NCBI GenBank assembly: GCA_019359115.1
Contig: JAHHHW010000107.1
Span: 1-64,000 of the forward strand
Reading direction: 5' to 3'
Length of the DNA stretch: 64,000 bases
Source of the DNA: Pelatocladus maniniholoensis HA4357-MV3
Lineage (GTDB): Bacteria > Cyanobacteriota > Cyanobacteriia > Cyanobacteriales > Nostocaceae
Position 1 is the first letter of the stretch, and each line of letters opens with the position of its first letter. Below the pieces are notes generated by a model. That model was not told where the DNA came from. It worked only from the letters and a program-made list of their open reading frames with translations, and searched no databases. The position numbers were made by a program, and so were the translations under genes. This document shows, piece after piece, positions 54,135 through 63,247 of the stretch.

Positions 54135-54968
54135 CTACTGATGTGAACGTCTTTCGGCTAGCATTTGATTTTCTGCACAGGTTTGATTTAGATTGGTCAA
54201 ACCAATCCAACGGTAAATCGCATCTCCAAATTCTGGAAAAAGTTGTACATTAGAAAATAGAAGCCTTGTTAGTAAGCCATCAAGTATTACTTCTGCTTTG
54301 TTGTTTTTGATGGCATCTATAACTGCGATCGCAACAGTTTTTGGTTCAGAAACACGTGCTAATTTCGGTGCTGGTAAACCAAATTTCAAAAACATCCCCG
54401 CTTTTGTGTATCCCGGACAAATTACAGATACCCCTATATTAGTATCAACTAATTCTTGACGCATCGCATCTGTCCACATAATTAAACCAGCTTTACTGGC
54501 AGAATAAATACTATTGTAAGGCGCTCCCTTTTTCCCAGAGCCTGAAGAAATATTGACAATGTTACCATGATTACGCTCTAACATACTCGGCAATACTAAC
54601 CGAGCTAGCTCCATTCCTGCTAATAAATTAGTTCCCAGTATTGATTGGATATCTTTGAGAGAGTAATTTTGAAAAGGTCGATACTTTTCAATCGCAGCAT
54701 TATTAATCAAAATATCAATTCGACCCGCCATTTGATTAATTTGCTGTACAAGTAATGGTAATTCTTCCAATTGGCTGATATCAAAAGGAACGCTGATGTA
54801 TCTACCACCTGTAGCTTCGATGTCAGCACGAATTTTTTCTAACTTTTCTTGGGAACGAGAAACACCAACTACAGTTGCTTTTTCTTTTGCTAGCGCGCGA
54901 GCAATAAATACTCCGATTCCACCCGCAGCGCCAGTCAAAACTACTGTCTTACCTGCAAGATTTTTCAT
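54135..54968 (-). CDS. HetN-like short-chain dehydrogenase lacking the RGSGR pentapeptide
   Basis: The start at 54968 (MKNLAGKTVVLTGAAGG) gives 277 residues. The SDR has TGAAGGIG, LINNAA, the Ser in NISSGSG and YSASK. It resembles HetN over its whole length, including YSASKAGLIMWTDAMRQELV. At the place where HetN has ERGSGR before the NI(V/A) strand, this protein has LERNHGNIVNIS, so no RGSGR exists. It should be a ketoacyl or sugar-type reductase rather than a patterning inhibitor. It sits beside the GMC gene near the hgd operon. Confidence 0.82.
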   Translation of the reverse strand: MKNLAGKTVVLTGAAGGIGVFIARALAKEKATVVGVSRSQEKLEKIRADIEATGGRYISVPFDISQLEELPLLVQQINQMAGRIDILINNAAIEKYRPFQNYSLKDIQSILGTNLLAGMELARLVLPSMLERNHGNIVNISSGSGKKGAPYNSIYSASKAGLIMWTDAMRQELVDTNIGVSVICPGYTKAGMFLKFGLPAPKLARVSEPKTVAIAVIDAIKNNKAEVILDGLLTRLLFSNVQLFPEFGDAIYRWIGLTNLNQTCAENQMLAERRSHQ

Positions 54969-55657
54969 GATTAGATTAGTTGATAATTGTTGATTGTTGG
55001 TTGTTGATTGTTGGTTGTTCTCATCCAAACAACAAGTAACCATGAACAAACAGTAAATTCATGGTCTGTTACTAATAGCTAAAGATTAAAGACGAAAAAC
55101 AACCTCTGCTCTACTTCACTTTAGTAGAACATTCATAATTACTAATTATCTACACTCTGAGAGCAAATACAATTAATAACCAATCTAGCGTCTTCTTACG
55201 CTTAATTCCCCTAAACGCTCTCAGCATACTCTATTAACTTGACACTTTTCTAGCTATTAATTGCCAATTTAATTTAATTAAAACACAAGTCTCATTATTT
55301 TTAACATTTTTGAATTATCAAACATTCCATACAATAGATTATAAAAGTATAAATCTAAAGGTTTATATAGCATTCCTAGATTGTTCGTAAAAGACAAGAA
55401 CCCCGACTTCTTATAAAAGTCGGGGTTCTGAGCTTTGCGATTTTTACAAATCATATAGGATTGCTATATAATTTTAATTGCTGAAAATAATCATTAATTC
55501 ATGACAAAAGCCGAGAAAAAATAAACTAGCAAACCTAGTAACTAGATTCCAGTAAGGTTACATTACTTCACATAGTTTGTTTTTTTCAAATCATTCTACT
55601 TATTAAACAACATCGGCAAAAAGAGATAGTTTTTAGGTATAGCTACGCGTCTCTACT
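54969..55657. other. Intergenic region with one palindromic element
   Basis: No gene is seen in these 689 bases. The first 60 consist of a GTTGATTGTTGG repeat. The stretch 55364-55471 is a palindromic element (listed separately). The remainder is AT-rich. Confidence 0.6.
55364..55471. mobile_element. Palindromic element with TATATAGC ends
   Basis: TATATAGCATTCCTAG at the left mirrors TATAGGATTGCTATATA at the right, and the similarity extends about 28 bases with few mismatches. The centre holds an exact hairpin (AGAACCCCGACTT at 55397-55409 with AAGTCGGGGTTCT at 55417-55429). Parts of the same unit occur near 3631-3715 and 42597-42615. Confidence 0.65.
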
Positions 55658-56893
55658 TTATTGTGGGTTTTGTCCAGAAAGTTTTTGAATTTGTCCAGAA
55701 AAGTAATCTTCCTCGTACTTTAATTGTTGTGCTACTTCCAACCCTTTTTGAAAAGCTTGTAGTGCTTGCGGATAGTCTTTACGTTCCAAGTGCATTTTGC
55801 CGATTTGATCGTAAGCATTCATTAAACCATAAAAATTGGAAGCTAATTGTTGAGTCTGTACAAGAATTTCACTAGCTTGCAATGCTTCTTGTATTTGTCC
55901 TTGAGAACGGTAGAGTGTGATTAATTTTTGCAAAGCTTCACCTGCACGTACGTACTGTTGTGATTGCCAAGCAATTGTGTAAGCTTGTTGATAGTTATTA
56001 AAAGCTTCTTGAAGAAGATTAGGATTTTTCTTAGCTAGAGATTCATAATCTGAACCGATCGCTAGTTTTAAAGCTGGTAGTTGAGTTGGATTATTCTGTC
56101 TTTGATATATTTGTGCGAGTCGATTCTGTATTTCTATTGCTTGCTGGGGTTGTTTCCCGTGTTCATAAATATAAGCTAATCTTTGTAAGTATACTAACTC
56201 GTTGACACTATCACCCTTAGCAGTAGCTAGTTTTAACAACTCCTGATACGTATCTGCTGCTTTGCTGTAATCAAACCAACTCAAATGCACTTGTGCGATC
56301 GCCTGTAAAATTTCTACCTCTTTGGCTGTATTTTGCTGTTGTCGCACCGCAGTTAGAACTTGCTGATACGCTTCCACGGCATTTTCAGGCGATCGCACTT
56401 GTTGATAAGCTTGTCCTAGTGCTTGGAGTAACTCTAAATCAGGAGTTTTTTGTGATTGTGCTTGTTTTTGAATGGCTTGCAATCGCTGAGTAATGTATCG
56501 TATCTGTGGACGATTGCTTTTTTGATAGGCTACAGCACCCACTCTTCCTAGTGCTTGCACCTCTTTGAGAGAACCCAAATAGCGACGCAACCGCAGTTCT
56601 CGGTTCCAGATATCAAATGCTCCCAACTCATCACCAGCTTGTAGTTTTGCGGTAGCTTGTTGATTCAACTTATCCAATTCTGTCTCCAGCTTTTGCTGTT
56701 CAATCACAGATAACGGCTGTTTGTCTTTGTCTGGATTCCGTGGCAACAGTGGATCAGGTGTGGTAATCTCTAACGGTGATGGCGGAAACTCATCTGGTGG
56801 TTGAGGCTTTTTAGTAGCCGCCATAGTCAAGGAAGCACCAAGTAACCACAAAGCAGTAGTAGCAGTAATTGTCACACTTAAGCATTTGAACAT
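55658..56893 (-). CDS. TPR-repeat exported protein
   Basis: The 411-residue protein has a signal sequence (residues 1-25, ending TMA) and a Pro-rich stretch. At least seven TPR-type helical pairs follow (for instance LLQALGQAYQQVRSPENAVEAYQQVL and DYPQALQAFQKGLEVAQQLK). It should act in the periplasm or at a membrane as a protein-binding scaffold. The partner is unknown. It stands alone. Confidence 0.82.
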   Translation of the reverse strand: MFKCLSVTITATTALWLLGASLTMAATKKPQPPDEFPPSPLEITTPDPLLPRNPDKDKQPLSVIEQQKLETELDKLNQQATAKLQAGDELGAFDIWNRELRLRRYLGSLKEVQALGRVGAVAYQKSNRPQIRYITQRLQAIQKQAQSQKTPDLELLQALGQAYQQVRSPENAVEAYQQVLTAVRQQQNTAKEVEILQAIAQVHLSWFDYSKAADTYQELLKLATAKGDSVNELVYLQRLAYIYEHGKQPQQAIEIQNRLAQIYQRQNNPTQLPALKLAIGSDYESLAKKNPNLLQEAFNNYQQAYTIAWQSQQYVRAGEALQKLITLYRSQGQIQEALQASEILVQTQQLASNFYGLMNAYDQIGKMHLERKDYPQALQAFQKGLEVAQQLKYEEDYFSGQIQKLSGQNPQ

Positions 56894-57075
56894 AATTGTT
56901 GGTTGTTGGTCAATATTAAGAGGGAAAAGGGAATAAAGAACTCGTCAATTGTCAAATTAGGTATACTGACGATAGTCATTCAAAAATTCTCCTGCAAATT
57001 CAACAACTTTGCTTTTTTTGAAAAACCATAGACTGACTTTAGCCAAAAAGCATTTGTTCTGCGAGGGTGAACATC

Positions 57076-57825
57076 ATGACAGGTAAATTAGAAGGCAAAG
57101 TTGCAATTGTTACCGGGGCTTCTGCTGGTATTGGTGAAGCAACTGCGATCGCTCTTGCATTAGAAGGTGCAAAAGTGGTTTTGGCTGCTCGACGTGGCGA
57201 TCGCTTAGAGAAGCTAACACGACGTATTGGTGATAGTGGTGGTGAAGCACTACCCATAATTACTGATGTGACAGACGAAAACCAAGTTCAGAATCTTGTT
57301 CAAAAGACCAATGCAGAATTCGGTCGGATCGATATCCTCGTTAACAATGCAGGTGTCGCCTTTTCAGGGCCGATTGATGGTGCTAAAACTTCAGATTGGC
57401 GGCGCATGATTGATATCAATATTGTGGGACTGTTGTACGCAACTCACGCGGTGTTACCAATCCTCAAAACTCAGGGTACAGGACATATCGTCAATATTTC
57501 ATCCGTCGCAGGTCGGACAGCCAGAGAAGATATTGCTGTATATAATGCGACCAAATGGGCTGTGAATGGTTTTTCAGAAGCTTTACGCAAAGAAGTCTAC
57601 AAACATAATATCCGTGTAACTATCATCGAACCTGGTTTAGTAAATACAGAAATAAATCAAGACGTTAGTGATCCTGTTGTCAAAAAACGCAGCGAAGAAC
57701 GCCGTCAATCAGTTACACCTCTAGAAAGCGAGGATATCGCAGCTGCAATTGTTTATGCGGTGACACAACCACAGCGCGTCAATGTTAACGAAATTCTGAT
57801 TCGACCTACACAGCAAGGGTGGTAG
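57076..57825 (+). CDS. Short-chain dehydrogenase (YdfG-like)
   Basis: The start ATG at 57076 (MTGKLEGKVAIVTG) gives 249 residues. All classical SDR marks are present: TGASAGIGEA, NNAGVA, the Ser in NISSVAG, YNATK, and EPGLVNTEI. Relatives reduce hydroxy acids or short ketones, with NADP likely because of the Arg pair in AARRGDR. It is divergent from the TPR gene and 25 bases before the convergent hicB gene. Confidence 0.88.
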   Translation: MTGKLEGKVAIVTGASAGIGEATAIALALEGAKVVLAARRGDRLEKLTRRIGDSGGEALPIITDVTDENQVQNLVQKTNAEFGRIDILVNNAGVAFSGPIDGAKTSDWRRMIDINIVGLLYATHAVLPILKTQGTGHIVNISSVAGRTAREDIAVYNATKWAVNGFSEALRKEVYKHNIRVTIIEPGLVNTEINQDVSDPVVKKRSEERRQSVTPLESEDIAAAIVYAVTQPQRVNVNEILIRPTQQGW

Positions 57826-57850
57826 TGCGATAGCATGATAATAAGCACGA

Positions 57851-58069
57851 TTAGGCAACTTGATAAACTGTTGGCTGTGGAAGCGGTTCATTTGTGGCTT
57901 CATAAGCCATAATTAGGGATTCTAACGCTTCAATACCGTTCGCCACAGCCTCTTCATAAGTATCGCCATGAGTCCGCCAACGCTGTCCGGGAAAATCAGG
58001 AAATCCAACTAAGAAGCAGTTGTCTTCAAGAGACCATTGAATCAACATTTGGTACTTAAATTTACTCAT
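57851..58069 (-). CDS. hicB: HicB-type antitoxin, second pair
   Basis: The 72-residue protein has the HicB pattern QMLIQWSLEDNCFLVGFPDFPG, HGDTYEEAVANGIEALESLI. It overlaps the upstream hicA by eight bases. The order is toxin then antitoxin, unlike the pair at 882-1291. It should neutralise the HicA partner. Confidence 0.83.
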   Translation of the reverse strand: MSKFKYQMLIQWSLEDNCFLVGFPDFPGQRWRTHGDTYEEAVANGIEALESLIMAYEATNEPLPQPTVYQVA

Positions 58070-58289
58070 CTTCCTGCTTCTCCTGCTGTTGTTTCTCCTC
58101 TACCTCTTTTATAGCTTGTTGCACATCCTTTTCTTGGTAGGGTTTAGCGTCGGAACTATCTTTCCCTGAAACCGTTAGCTTCCCAGCATACAAGGGATGT
58201 ATCCAGTTAGTGTGGCTTCCTTTTCCTGGGAGTTCACTAAAACCTACTTGACGTAGCCATTGTTTTAACTCCCTAATTTTCTTGGGCAT
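58062..58289 (-). CDS. hicA: HicA-type toxin, second pair
   Basis: The start at 58289 (MPKKIRELKQWLRQVGF) gives 75 residues. The HicA signature GKGSHTNWIHP carries the catalytic His. The C-terminal 20 residues are a Glu/Lys/Gln-rich tail that is not usual for the family. It would cleave mRNA when free of HicB. Confidence 0.8.
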   Translation of the reverse strand: MPKKIRELKQWLRQVGFSELPGKGSHTNWIHPLYAGKLTVSGKDSSDAKPYQEKDVQQAIKEVEEKQQQEKQEDE

Positions 58290-58474
58290 TAATGAGATAT
58301 TGACTATCAACTACAGCATAGTAACCTTAATCTCACCTAAAAAAGCGAGCCTCTAAGTGTGTGGTTAGATGATCGCTCCACCATTTCCCTTATTAGTAAA
58401 CTATAATTTGGCAATCGACAATCGACAAAATAATTTGGCAAACGACAAAAGAAGAATTAATCATAAAATCAAAA

Positions 58475-58546
58475 AGCCCGTGGCGAGGATTGAACTCGCG
58501 ACCTCACCCTTACCAAGGGTGTGCTCTACCACTGAGCTACACGGGC
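58475..58546 (-). tRNA. trnT-GGU: tRNA-Thr (GGU)
   Basis: Read from the minus strand it folds into a cloverleaf with acceptor GCCCGTG / CACGGGC, D stem GCTC / GAGC, anticodon loop TTGGTAA (anticodon GGU) on the stem ACCC/GGGT, and T arm GCGAGTTCAATCCTCGC. The 3' CCA is not encoded. It is 79 bases behind tRNA-Tyr on the same strand, and the two may be one transcript. Confidence 0.93.
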
Positions 58547-58625
58547 AAAATTAACGCATTCATAAAATTAAAAATGTAAAACTAAAACTTTGAAATTTTA
58601 ATTTTACACTTTTAACTTTAGCAGG

Positions 58626-58708
58626 TGGGCCGGGCTGGATTTGAACCAGCGTAGGCGCTAGCCAACGGATTTACAGTCCGTCTCCATTAACCACTCGGAC
58701 ACCGACCC
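58626..58708 (-). tRNA. trnY-GUA: tRNA-Tyr (GUA)
   Basis: The minus strand gives acceptor GGGTCGG / CCGGCCC, D arm TCCGAGTGGTTAATGGA, anticodon arm ACGGA-CTGTAAA-TCCGT (anticodon GUA), a long variable arm (class II) and T arm GCTGGTTCAAATCCAGC. The CCA end is not encoded. Confidence 0.93.
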
Positions 58709-58842
58709 GTGAGACCCACGATTAAGAATAATAGCACAAGGTTTTAAAATTTCCAACCTTTTTTTCAAAAAAAATTTATTGGGGAACGGGGAAAGAGGAC
58801 AAGGGGGACAAGGGGGACAAGAGAGAGATGAGAATACCAATC

Positions 58843-58910
58843 CCCGATCCCCGTACTCTGTGAGAAGCCGCTTGCGCGTCTACGCGTAGCGTCTCCTCTG
58901 GAGAATCCCC
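58843..58910. repeat. 68-bp dispersed repeat, copy 2
   Basis: This stretch is identical to 14457-14524. It lies 5 bases beyond the stop codon of the ABC exporter gene. GGGGACAAG tandem units precede it at 58795-58820. Confidence 0.85.
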
Positions 58911-58915
58911 AATCC

Positions 58916-60733
58916 CTAACTCAGTAATTCACCTGTTTCTTGCAGTGCGTGCAAGCGATGGTAAATACCGCCATGACGTAGAAGTTGTTCGTGACTACCA
59001 ACTTCTATGATTTTGCCTTGGTCTAGAACCACAATCTGATCTGCTTCTCTGACTGTACTCAGGCGGTGAGCAATGACAATTGTGGTACGAGTTCCTTGGA
59101 GCGATCGCATGGCTAATTGAATGGAACGCTCAGACTCATAATCTAAGCTAGAAGTCGCTTCGTCAAAAACCAGCACATCTGGTTCTACTAATAATGCTCT
59201 AGCAATTCCCAGGCGCTGTCTTTGTCCACCAGACAACCTCACACCCCTTTCTCCTACCACTGTGTAATAACCATGAGTTAAATTCTGAATCACTTCATCA
59301 AGTCTGGCGATTCTACAGGCTTCTTCAACTTGGTCAAAGGTAACATCTGATCGACCATACTTGAGATTATCCAAAACAGTTCCGTTAAAAACATCTACTT
59401 CTTGGTGAACTATTGCCAGTCTGCGGCGATAATTCCCCACATCTAAAGTGCGAATATCTTGACCATCAATCAGAATTTGACCTTCATTCGGTTCAAAATA
59501 GCGCAATAGTAATTTTACCAAAGTAGATTTACCAGAACCTGATCGCCCGACTAACGCGACTGTTTGATATGGTTCAATCAAGAGATTGATATCCTGCAAA
59601 ACTGGGCGTTGAGGTTCGTAGCCAAAGCTCACGTGGGAAAACTCTACTTTTCCTGTAAATTGATAAGCAGCATCTGGTTGCGGTTTCTCCAAAAGACCAA
59701 CCGAATCAACTCCAGATGGTTCTTGCAGAAATTCGTTAAACCGCACCATAGAACTATAGCGACGAGCAAACATCTCTGCCAATACGCTAATTGGTTCCAA
59801 CTCCGCATAAGCCATGCTGGAAAGAGTTAAGGTCATGATAAAATGACCAAGAGAAATCCTGCCAGCTACTGTTTCTACGAGCGTCAAACCTAAAATCGCA
59901 AACACGCAAAACTGAATGACAGTTCTTTGCTTGGTGTTGAGCTTGACGTAACCCTTGTGGATACGATAATCCACCACAGTGAATTCACGTTCTAAACGGA
60001 CTCTTTGCCGTTCTAGTTCTTTGGCTTCTGTCGCAAATGCTTTTACTGTTTTAATGTTGCTAATAATTTCCGAAGTCCGACTTTCTGTCCCTTCTCCATA
60101 TTTATCCAAGCGGTTATCATGCCAAACTAGGCGCTTTAAGTTTTTCAAGGTAAAGCCTAGAATAACCACAAAGGAAATTAAGTACAAAATCGCGATTCGC
60201 CACTCCACAAACCAGATAAATACAAAAATTCCCAAGACGCGAAACAGCTTCGGAATCATCTGTCCAGCGATTTCGGGATAAGTCCAAGTGTGGTTGGCGA
60301 CACCTCTTGCTACTCTCCCAGCAATGCGTCCGGGGTTATTTTCGTCATAAAATTCTAGGGGTAAGGTGAGAATCTTTTCAATCGCTTTTTGATGTTGATC
60401 TCGACGCGATCTTAGGGCAATATCCCAATGAAACCAACTAGTTAACCAAGGTTGTGTCGGCGCTCTCACCACAGTCACAAGAAAAATTAAACCCAGCAAT
60501 ACACCTAAAGATAGAAGCTGATTAACTGGGTAATTGATAATGTTTGCTAATGTGGCGATCGCTACCGTCAATGGCTGATCTAATGGTTGATTAGACAACA
60601 CATTCAAAATCTGCCCGATCGCATACGGTACGACCAAATCGATAATCTCGTAAACACTGGTAGCAGCAATACTTAAAATACTCAGCTTCCAGTATGGACG
60701 AAAATAATTGAGAATATCTCTAAAGTTTGCCAT
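58916..60733 (-). CDS. ABC exporter, fused membrane and ATPase domains
   Basis: The start ATG at 60733 gives 605 residues. Six membrane helices (about 15-310) are followed by an ATPase with Walker A VGRSGSGKSTLVK, signature RLSGGQRQRLGIARAL, Walker B LVFDEATSSLD and switch His (IVIAHRLSTV). It is an MsbA/MdlB-like half transporter that works as dimer and exports a lipid, peptide or drug. The substrate is not readable. It is on the same strand as the tRNAs and well separated from the hgd genes. Confidence 0.92.
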   Translation of the reverse strand: MANFRDILNYFRPYWKLSILSIAATSVYEIIDLVVPYAIGQILNVLSNQPLDQPLTVAIATLANIINYPVNQLLSLGVLLGLIFLVTVVRAPTQPWLTSWFHWDIALRSRRDQHQKAIEKILTLPLEFYDENNPGRIAGRVARGVANHTWTYPEIAGQMIPKLFRVLGIFVFIWFVEWRIAILYLISFVVILGFTLKNLKRLVWHDNRLDKYGEGTESRTSEIISNIKTVKAFATEAKELERQRVRLEREFTVVDYRIHKGYVKLNTKQRTVIQFCVFAILGLTLVETVAGRISLGHFIMTLTLSSMAYAELEPISVLAEMFARRYSSMVRFNEFLQEPSGVDSVGLLEKPQPDAAYQFTGKVEFSHVSFGYEPQRPVLQDINLLIEPYQTVALVGRSGSGKSTLVKLLLRYFEPNEGQILIDGQDIRTLDVGNYRRRLAIVHQEVDVFNGTVLDNLKYGRSDVTFDQVEEACRIARLDEVIQNLTHGYYTVVGERGVRLSGGQRQRLGIARALLVEPDVLVFDEATSSLDYESERSIQLAMRSLQGTRTTIVIAHRLSTVREADQIVVLDQGKIIEVGSHEQLLRHGGIYHRLHALQETGELLS

Positions 60734-60889
60734 GATGCACACTGTCCAAGAGCATGAGTCTGTAGCTCTGGAAGTATTATACTACATATATATTACATTG
60801 TAGTCAAGAGGCAAATTGCTAAATTAGTCTTTGGGAAGAGATGAACAGTTATTATACAGTTTCACAAAAATCGTTTCATCCTTACTTAA

Positions 60890-61678
60890 CTATCGAAAAA
60901 ATTCCAGTCGATATCGATACAAAGCAACTGGACGAGAACCAGCTTGAAAATAATCTGGGTCTTGGGGTGAAAGGTAAATAGCAGTAACTTGATCCGCTTC
61001 TATGGCTGGATTGGAAGTAGATAATTTACGGTAAGCAGTCGTAGATTCAACTAAATTGAAATAAGGACGTCCACCACCTTTAAATAATTGTTGAAAAACT
61101 TCTGTTGTAATAAACCTACCATCAGGTGTAGTTTCTGTAGCCCGTGCAGAAACTATCGAAATTAATTGGCGTTCATGACGTAAAAACGTGATCTGACGAT
61201 TAGGCGAATTTGGATCTACTTTGACAGCAATCACAGTCGCATCGCCTAAATAAGCCCTTGCCAAATTTAAGCCGTTAAATGCTCGATCCGCAACTACTGC
61301 TGATTTTCTATCTACACTAGAATAAATTTTTAATCCAGCAACAGGTGTAGTTTGCTTGACAAATCGCACTTGACACTCAATAGGCTGATTGAGATATTGG
61401 CTATTTCCCTCAAATCCAGGGGTGATAATCTCAGGCGCTAAAGGTGCAATCATATCTACAAGTGTGCTGCTAAGTTGCCACTCACCCATCATCCATTCAG
61501 GATATACTAAGTCTCCCGTAGCGGTTTGGGCAGAAGTGATTTTTTCCCAAATAGGAAAGCTATCTAAACGTTTGGCTAACTCTCCTGCTTTTGCTTCTCC
61601 ACTCCACAGCAGCAATAAAAAAATCAAACACAAACTCCAAATTCTCACCATATTAATTATCAACACTATTATTTTCAA
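60890..61678 (-). CDS. Exported protein of unknown function (DUF6816-like)
   Basis: The 262-residue protein has an N-terminal hydrophobic signal (about residues 10-32, ending GEAKA). The mature part resembles a conserved cyanobacterial family with the motif YPEWMMGEWQLSSTLV and the strand RFVKQTTPVAGLKIY; I think this is DUF6816, without certainty. It should be periplasmic or thylakoid-lumenal. The function is not known. Confidence 0.72.
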   Translation of the reverse strand: MKIIVLIINMVRIWSLCLIFLLLLWSGEAKAGELAKRLDSFPIWEKITSAQTATGDLVYPEWMMGEWQLSSTLVDMIAPLAPEIITPGFEGNSQYLNQPIECQVRFVKQTTPVAGLKIYSSVDRKSAVVADRAFNGLNLARAYLGDATVIAVKVDPNSPNRQITFLRHERQLISIVSARATETTPDGRFITTEVFQQLFKGGGRPYFNLVESTTAYRKLSTSNPAIEADQVTAIYLSPQDPDYFQAGSRPVALYRYRLEFFR

Positions 61679-62374
61679 AATTTAAAATTTATAGGATTAA
61701 AAGCTCATCCAATTAGAAATTATGTTGCACTTTCGTTACTAAATTTAACTTTTACAGCACTAATTTCAATAAAAACATTAGTGTATTCTGAAAAGACTGA
61801 GAACCACGTAATAATAAAAGTCTATTTTCTTAGTTAGAGGAGGTTATTAGCCATAAATACTCATAATTTGGCTAAATATGTATATTTTATTTGCGTTTTG
61901 TCTAAAAAAGATATTAATTGCCGCTTTTTAACTTGATAATAAGATTGCGAGGTGGTTTATTGCTCTCATAAAATCATGTTTATTAGTTTTTATTTATACT
62001 TGTATTTAAATTTTATAAGTGTTATTACTTAATTTAGACAATTAGAAAGAGATACATTAGTAAAATTACCCATTCTAAGAAAGGAAATCTGTATTTTATG
62101 CTTCTGAAATGATGTGATGCAAAAAAGGTAATTTTTTCAAAATAGCAAGTATAAGCCTTGTATATTAGCAAAAGATGGTTAAATTAGTATGACAATTAAA
62201 TTAGGAATTTATAAGTGTAAATTATTTTTATGTGAATATTAATCGATACTTGTAAATTTAAATTTGTAAGTATTTGACTCTGTTGAAGAGTAATAATTTA
62301 AAACTGACAAAATATTCAATCAGTTATTAGGGTGTAATCTTTGCTGATTACTTTATTTATGCTTGGATGAGCTA
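61679..62374. other. AT-rich intergenic region
   Basis: About 700 bases of AT-rich DNA without a gene. I see no clear repeat, terminator or RNA structure. It probably includes the promoter of the PATAN/GTPase pair. Confidence 0.6.
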
Positions 62375-63247
62375 ATGAACCTATCTAGTTCTTTCACGGA
62401 TTTTTCTTTAGCTGAATTGTTTCAACTAATTGACCAAGGCAGAAAATCTGGTTGTTTAAGTGTATGTACTCTACCAGATATTCACACTCCTGATTCTAAA
62501 TCACAATACTATTACATTTGGTTTCGACAAGGGCGTGTAGTTGCAGCAGCACATCGCTTAAACGGTCAAGGTTTAGTCCATAAAATTACTCAACGAAATT
62601 GGGTCAATCAGCAACTTATAGAAAAATCTTGTCAAATATTTTCCCCAGAAAAACCCCTTGGTTTATCTCTAAAAGCTGAAGGTTTACTCAACACCGAGCA
62701 ATTAAATTTATTATTTGCTAGTCAAATGCATCAGGTACGACAGTTGTTTGAAATTCAAACAGGTGTATTTAAACTTGACAGCAAAGCATCATTACCTGTT
62801 AAAGAAATGACAGGATTAAGTCTTAGAGCAATAGAAATAGCTTTAGTGGCTTTAAGAACATTAAAAAGCTGGAAAATATTAGCTGATGCACTCCCAGATC
62901 CCAATTCGGCTATAAACAGCATTGCTCAAGGTAAACCACAAATTCATTTACATGCTTTAGAGTGGCAGGTATGGGAATTTGCCAATGGTAGCGTCAGCTT
63001 AAGTGCGATCGCCAATCAACTCAATCAAGCAATAGCTTTAGTTCAACAAGCAGCTTTTCGGCTCATGTTGGCTTGTTTAATAGAAGAAGTTCCCTTGAAC
63101 GAATCAACACCAGAACTGAGTACTTATCCTGTAGATTTAAACTTAGTTCATTCTTCTCAAGCAAACCAATCTTCAGTCGGGACAACCATCAAAATCAGTA
63201 CTTTATTTCTACAAAATATAGTTGGCTTTTTGAGGAGTAATAATTAA
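62375..63247 (+). CDS. PATAN (DUF4388)-domain protein
   Basis: The start ATG at 62375 has GGATGAG a few bases in front; a TTG at 62363 is an alternative. The 290-residue protein starts with a PATAN/DUF4388 domain (FSLAELFQLIDQGRKSGCLSV, IWFRQGRVVAAAHRLNGQGL). Its helical middle and C-terminal parts end in a winged-helix-like region (QVWEFANGSVSLSAIANQLNQ). These domains serve in signalling with receiver or GTPase partners, here the GTPase whose start overlaps the stop (TAATG). Confidence 0.85.
   Translation: MNLSSSFTDFSLAELFQLIDQGRKSGCLSVCTLPDIHTPDSKSQYYYIWFRQGRVVAAAHRLNGQGLVHKITQRNWVNQQLIEKSCQIFSPEKPLGLSLKAEGLLNTEQLNLLFASQMHQVRQLFEIQTGVFKLDSKASLPVKEMTGLSLRAIEIALVALRTLKSWKILADALPDPNSAINSIAQGKPQIHLHALEWQVWEFANGSVSLSAIANQLNQAIALVQQAAFRLMLACLIEEVPLNESTPELSTYPVDLNLVHSSQANQSSVGTTIKISTLFLQNIVGFLRSNN

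Noticed and set aside
58369-58554. 61-residue ORF over tRNA-Thr
   Set aside because: It overlaps the tRNA gene antisense and is a typical artefact (PVARIELATSPLPRV is the translated antisense tRNA).
58658-58840. 60-residue ORF over tRNA-Tyr
   Set aside because: The end (SVSEWLMETDCKSV) is the translated tRNA-Tyr sequence, a well-known false ORF type.
61389-61685. 98-residue plus-strand ORF
   Set aside because: It is opposite the exported protein gene with a clear signal peptide and has no own features.
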